Shown here piece by piece: positions 4,662 to 5,934 of a stretch of DNA of 5,934 nucleotides (positions within the stretch are counted from its first letter, which is position 1; each line of letters starts with the position of its first letter). The position numbers were made by a program, and so were the translations under genes. The stretch covers positions 1 through 5,934 of the forward strand of contig PRDT01000076.1 of NCBI GenBank assembly GCA_003173995.1, read 5' to 3'. Below the pieces are notes generated by a model. It saw nothing but the letters and a program-made list of their open reading frames with translations. It had not been told where the DNA came from and made no database searches. The DNA comes from Candidatus Levyibacteriota bacterium. GTDB taxonomy: Bacteria > Patescibacteriota > Microgenomatia > Levybacterales > UBA12049.

Positions 4662-5855
4662 ATGAGTATTTATAATGACGATGTAAAGTATATTGGAAGA
4701 GATCTCAAGCCCGTGCCCCTTACTGTTGTTAAGACTGAAGGAGATTATATTTTTGACTCAGAAAATAATAAATATCTTGATTTTGAGATGGGATGGTGTA
4801 TTGGTAACATGGGATGGAGTAGACAAGAAGTAACCAATGCAATTAAGGATTTTGTTAATGTACCTAATTATGTTATTCCTGGAATTCCTGGTTATATGTA
4901 CGAGCCGTGGGTAGAGTTAGCCAAAACTTTATCAGAAATTCTTCCTGGTCATTTGACAAAATATTTTCGCGCAACAGGTGGAACAGAAGCAATAGAAATT
5001 GCATTGCAAGCAGCAATGTCTCACACCAAAAGATATGAATTTATTTCCGTAGAAGGGGCATATCATGGCCATTCTCTTGGCGCTCTGAGTATTGGTGCTT
5101 CATATTGGAGAGAAAGATATCCTAACCTTCTTAATGGCTGTCATAAAATTAATCCACTATTAGATGATAAGGCTTTTGAAAAAGTAGAGGAGTTACTTAA
5201 GACAGAGAAGATAGCTGCATATATTGCCGAACCAATTATTTTAAATGCTGCAGTTGAAATCCCGCAAAAAGAATTTCTTGAAAAAGTTTTTAAAGCATGT
5301 AAACAGTATGGAACAGTTTTTATTATGGATGAGGTTGCAACAGGGTTTGGAAGAACAGGGAAGTTGTTTGGTTCTGAGCATTTTGATATTCAACCCGATA
5401 TTATTACGTTAGGGAAAGCATTAAGTGGAGGGTATGCAGCATTAGGTGCAACTGCTATGACTGAAGAAGTTGCAAAATCGATGGAATGGGAATTTAGTTT
5501 TTATTCTACCTTTGGCTGGAATCCATTATCAACGGTTATTACTTTAGCTAACCTGAAGTATTTATTGAGTCACAAAGATGAATTACTCACAAATGTGAAT
5601 GAAATGAGTGAATATTTTAAATCAAGACTCGAGAATATGCATTTTCCAACACCAGCAGAAGTTAGAATAAAGGGATTGGCAATTGCACTTCGTTTTCAGG
5701 AAGAAAATTATGTCTATAGTTTAGTAGAAAAAGCATTCCAAAATAAGTTATTGATACAAGCATTAGATCCATTTACCTTGACAATTTTCCCTTCATTAAC
5801 AATAGATAAAGAAACAGCACAAGAGGGTTTGAATTTACTTGAGAAGAGTATCTAA
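4662..5855 (+). CDS. Class III PLP-dependent aminotransferase
   Basis: This 397-residue fold-type I aminotransferase is of normal class III length and cytoplasmic. It carries, in order: YIFDSENNKYLDFEMG (29-44), the entrance segment; RATGGTEAIEIAL (103-115), phosphate binding in place of the common SGSEAxE; GAYHGHSLG (132-140); AEPI (189-192); IMDEVATGFGRTG (221-233), with D223 to the PLP ring nitrogen; and TLGKALSGG (249-257), with K252 the Schiff-base lysine. YSTFGWNPLS (281-290) replaces the usual TFGGNPL. Near the end TLTIFPSL (372-379) aligns with the family LRFxPPL motif, with Thr374 where the carboxylate-binding Arg is expected. The catalytic core is complete, so the enzyme should be active, but the amino donor is not predictable. 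Acetylornithine, 4-aminobutyrate and diamine aminotransferases are all relatives, and no pathway neighbour helps. It is transcribed alone from a leaderless-type promoter next to an inverted repeat. Confidence 0.9.
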   Translation: MSIYNDDVKYIGRDLKPVPLTVVKTEGDYIFDSENNKYLDFEMGWCIGNMGWSRQEVTNAIKDFVNVPNYVIPGIPGYMYEPWVELAKTLSEILPGHLTKYFRATGGTEAIEIALQAAMSHTKRYEFISVEGAYHGHSLGALSIGASYWRERYPNLLNGCHKINPLLDDKAFEKVEELLKTEKIAAYIAEPIILNAAVEIPQKEFLEKVFKACKQYGTVFIMDEVATGFGRTGKLFGSEHFDIQPDIITLGKALSGGYAALGATAMTEEVAKSMEWEFSFYSTFGWNPLSTVITLANLKYLLSHKDELLTNVNEMSEYFKSRLENMHFPTPAEVRIKGLAIALRFQEENYVYSLVEKAFQNKLLIQALDPFTLTIFPSLTIDKETAQEGLNLLEKSI

Positions 5856-5871
5856 AATATTTTTCAAATTT

Positions 5872-5934
5872 TTAGGAAGATATTCCCAGTAAAATTAAGC
5901 CAATAAGGATCGCACTAACTCCAATAATTTGAAT
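5872..5934 (-). CDS. C-terminal end of a membrane protein, possibly EamA/DMT-family transporter (partial)
   Basis: Read on the minus strand, the frame is open from the window edge to TAA (plus-strand TTA at 5872-5874) and encodes 20 residues. They form one hydrophobic helix of I, L, V and G, starting IQIIGVSAILIG and ending LLGISS. A last helix beginning Q-I-I-G and ending a few residues before the stop is typical of EamA/drug-metabolite transporters, but other membrane proteins could end this way. The gene is convergent with the aminotransferase, with 16 AT-rich bases between the stops. The rest lies beyond the window. Confidence 0.5.
   Translation of the reverse strand: MQIIGVSAILIGLILLGISS

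Noticed and set aside
5854..5873. AAAATATTTT palindrome between the convergent stops as a bidirectional terminator
   Set aside because: It has no G-C pairs and almost no loop; such palindromes are common by chance in AT-rich spacers.
1..5934. Recoded TGA (code 25 of Gracilibacteria/Absconditabacteria)
   Set aside because: The Nudix and phosphoribosyltransferase genes end at TGA at natural family boundaries, and no gene here needs TGA read-through.

Overview
The window is AT-rich, gene-dense bacterial chromosome with almost every gene on the plus strand and gaps of at most about 50 bases. It uses the standard stop codons: TGA ends two genes, one of them in an ATGA overlap. Three genes are preceded by TGN-TATAAT placed immediately before the ATG, with no Shine-Dalgarno sequence. 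That leaderless layout, together with compact genes and a sparse mix of functions, fits a Patescibacteria/CPR bacterium (Parcubacteria-like). This assignment is an inference from style, because no rRNA or marker phylogeny is available here. A peptidoglycan gene (murB) argues for a bacterium rather than an archaeon.

Layout. Positions 1-1176 hold a tightly packed run: the 3' end of murB, a Nudix hydrolase whose start lies one base after the murB stop, and a purine-type phosphoribosyltransferase joined to the Nudix gene by an ATGA overlap. A small hairpin with the phosphoribosyltransferase stop codon in its loop closes this run and leads directly into an extended -10 promoter for a family 2 glycosyltransferase (1206-1922). 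A 50-base gap with another probable extended -10 element precedes a CPA2 (KefB/KefC-type) cation/H+ antiporter with a C-terminal TrkA-N domain (1973-3652), whose stop codon abuts the start of a GNAT acetyltransferase (3653-4138). A second, different GNAT gene (4146-4631) and a class III PLP aminotransferase (4662-5855) follow, each with its own leaderless-type promoter. At the right edge a minus-strand gene ends convergently; only its last hydrophobic helix is present.

How the genes fit together. The first three genes are probably one transcript: cell-wall precursor synthesis, nucleotide or phosphate-ester clean-up, and purine salvage. The remaining genes look like separate short transcription units, and no single pathway links them. 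I see no mobile element, CRISPR array, phage gene, toxin-antitoxin pair or RNA gene. The most interesting signals are in control rather than content: a repeated promoter design that seems to place the transcription start at or next to the AUG, and a perfect inverted repeat just upstream of the aminotransferase -10 box, touching its TG extension. I found no convincing new multi-gene system.
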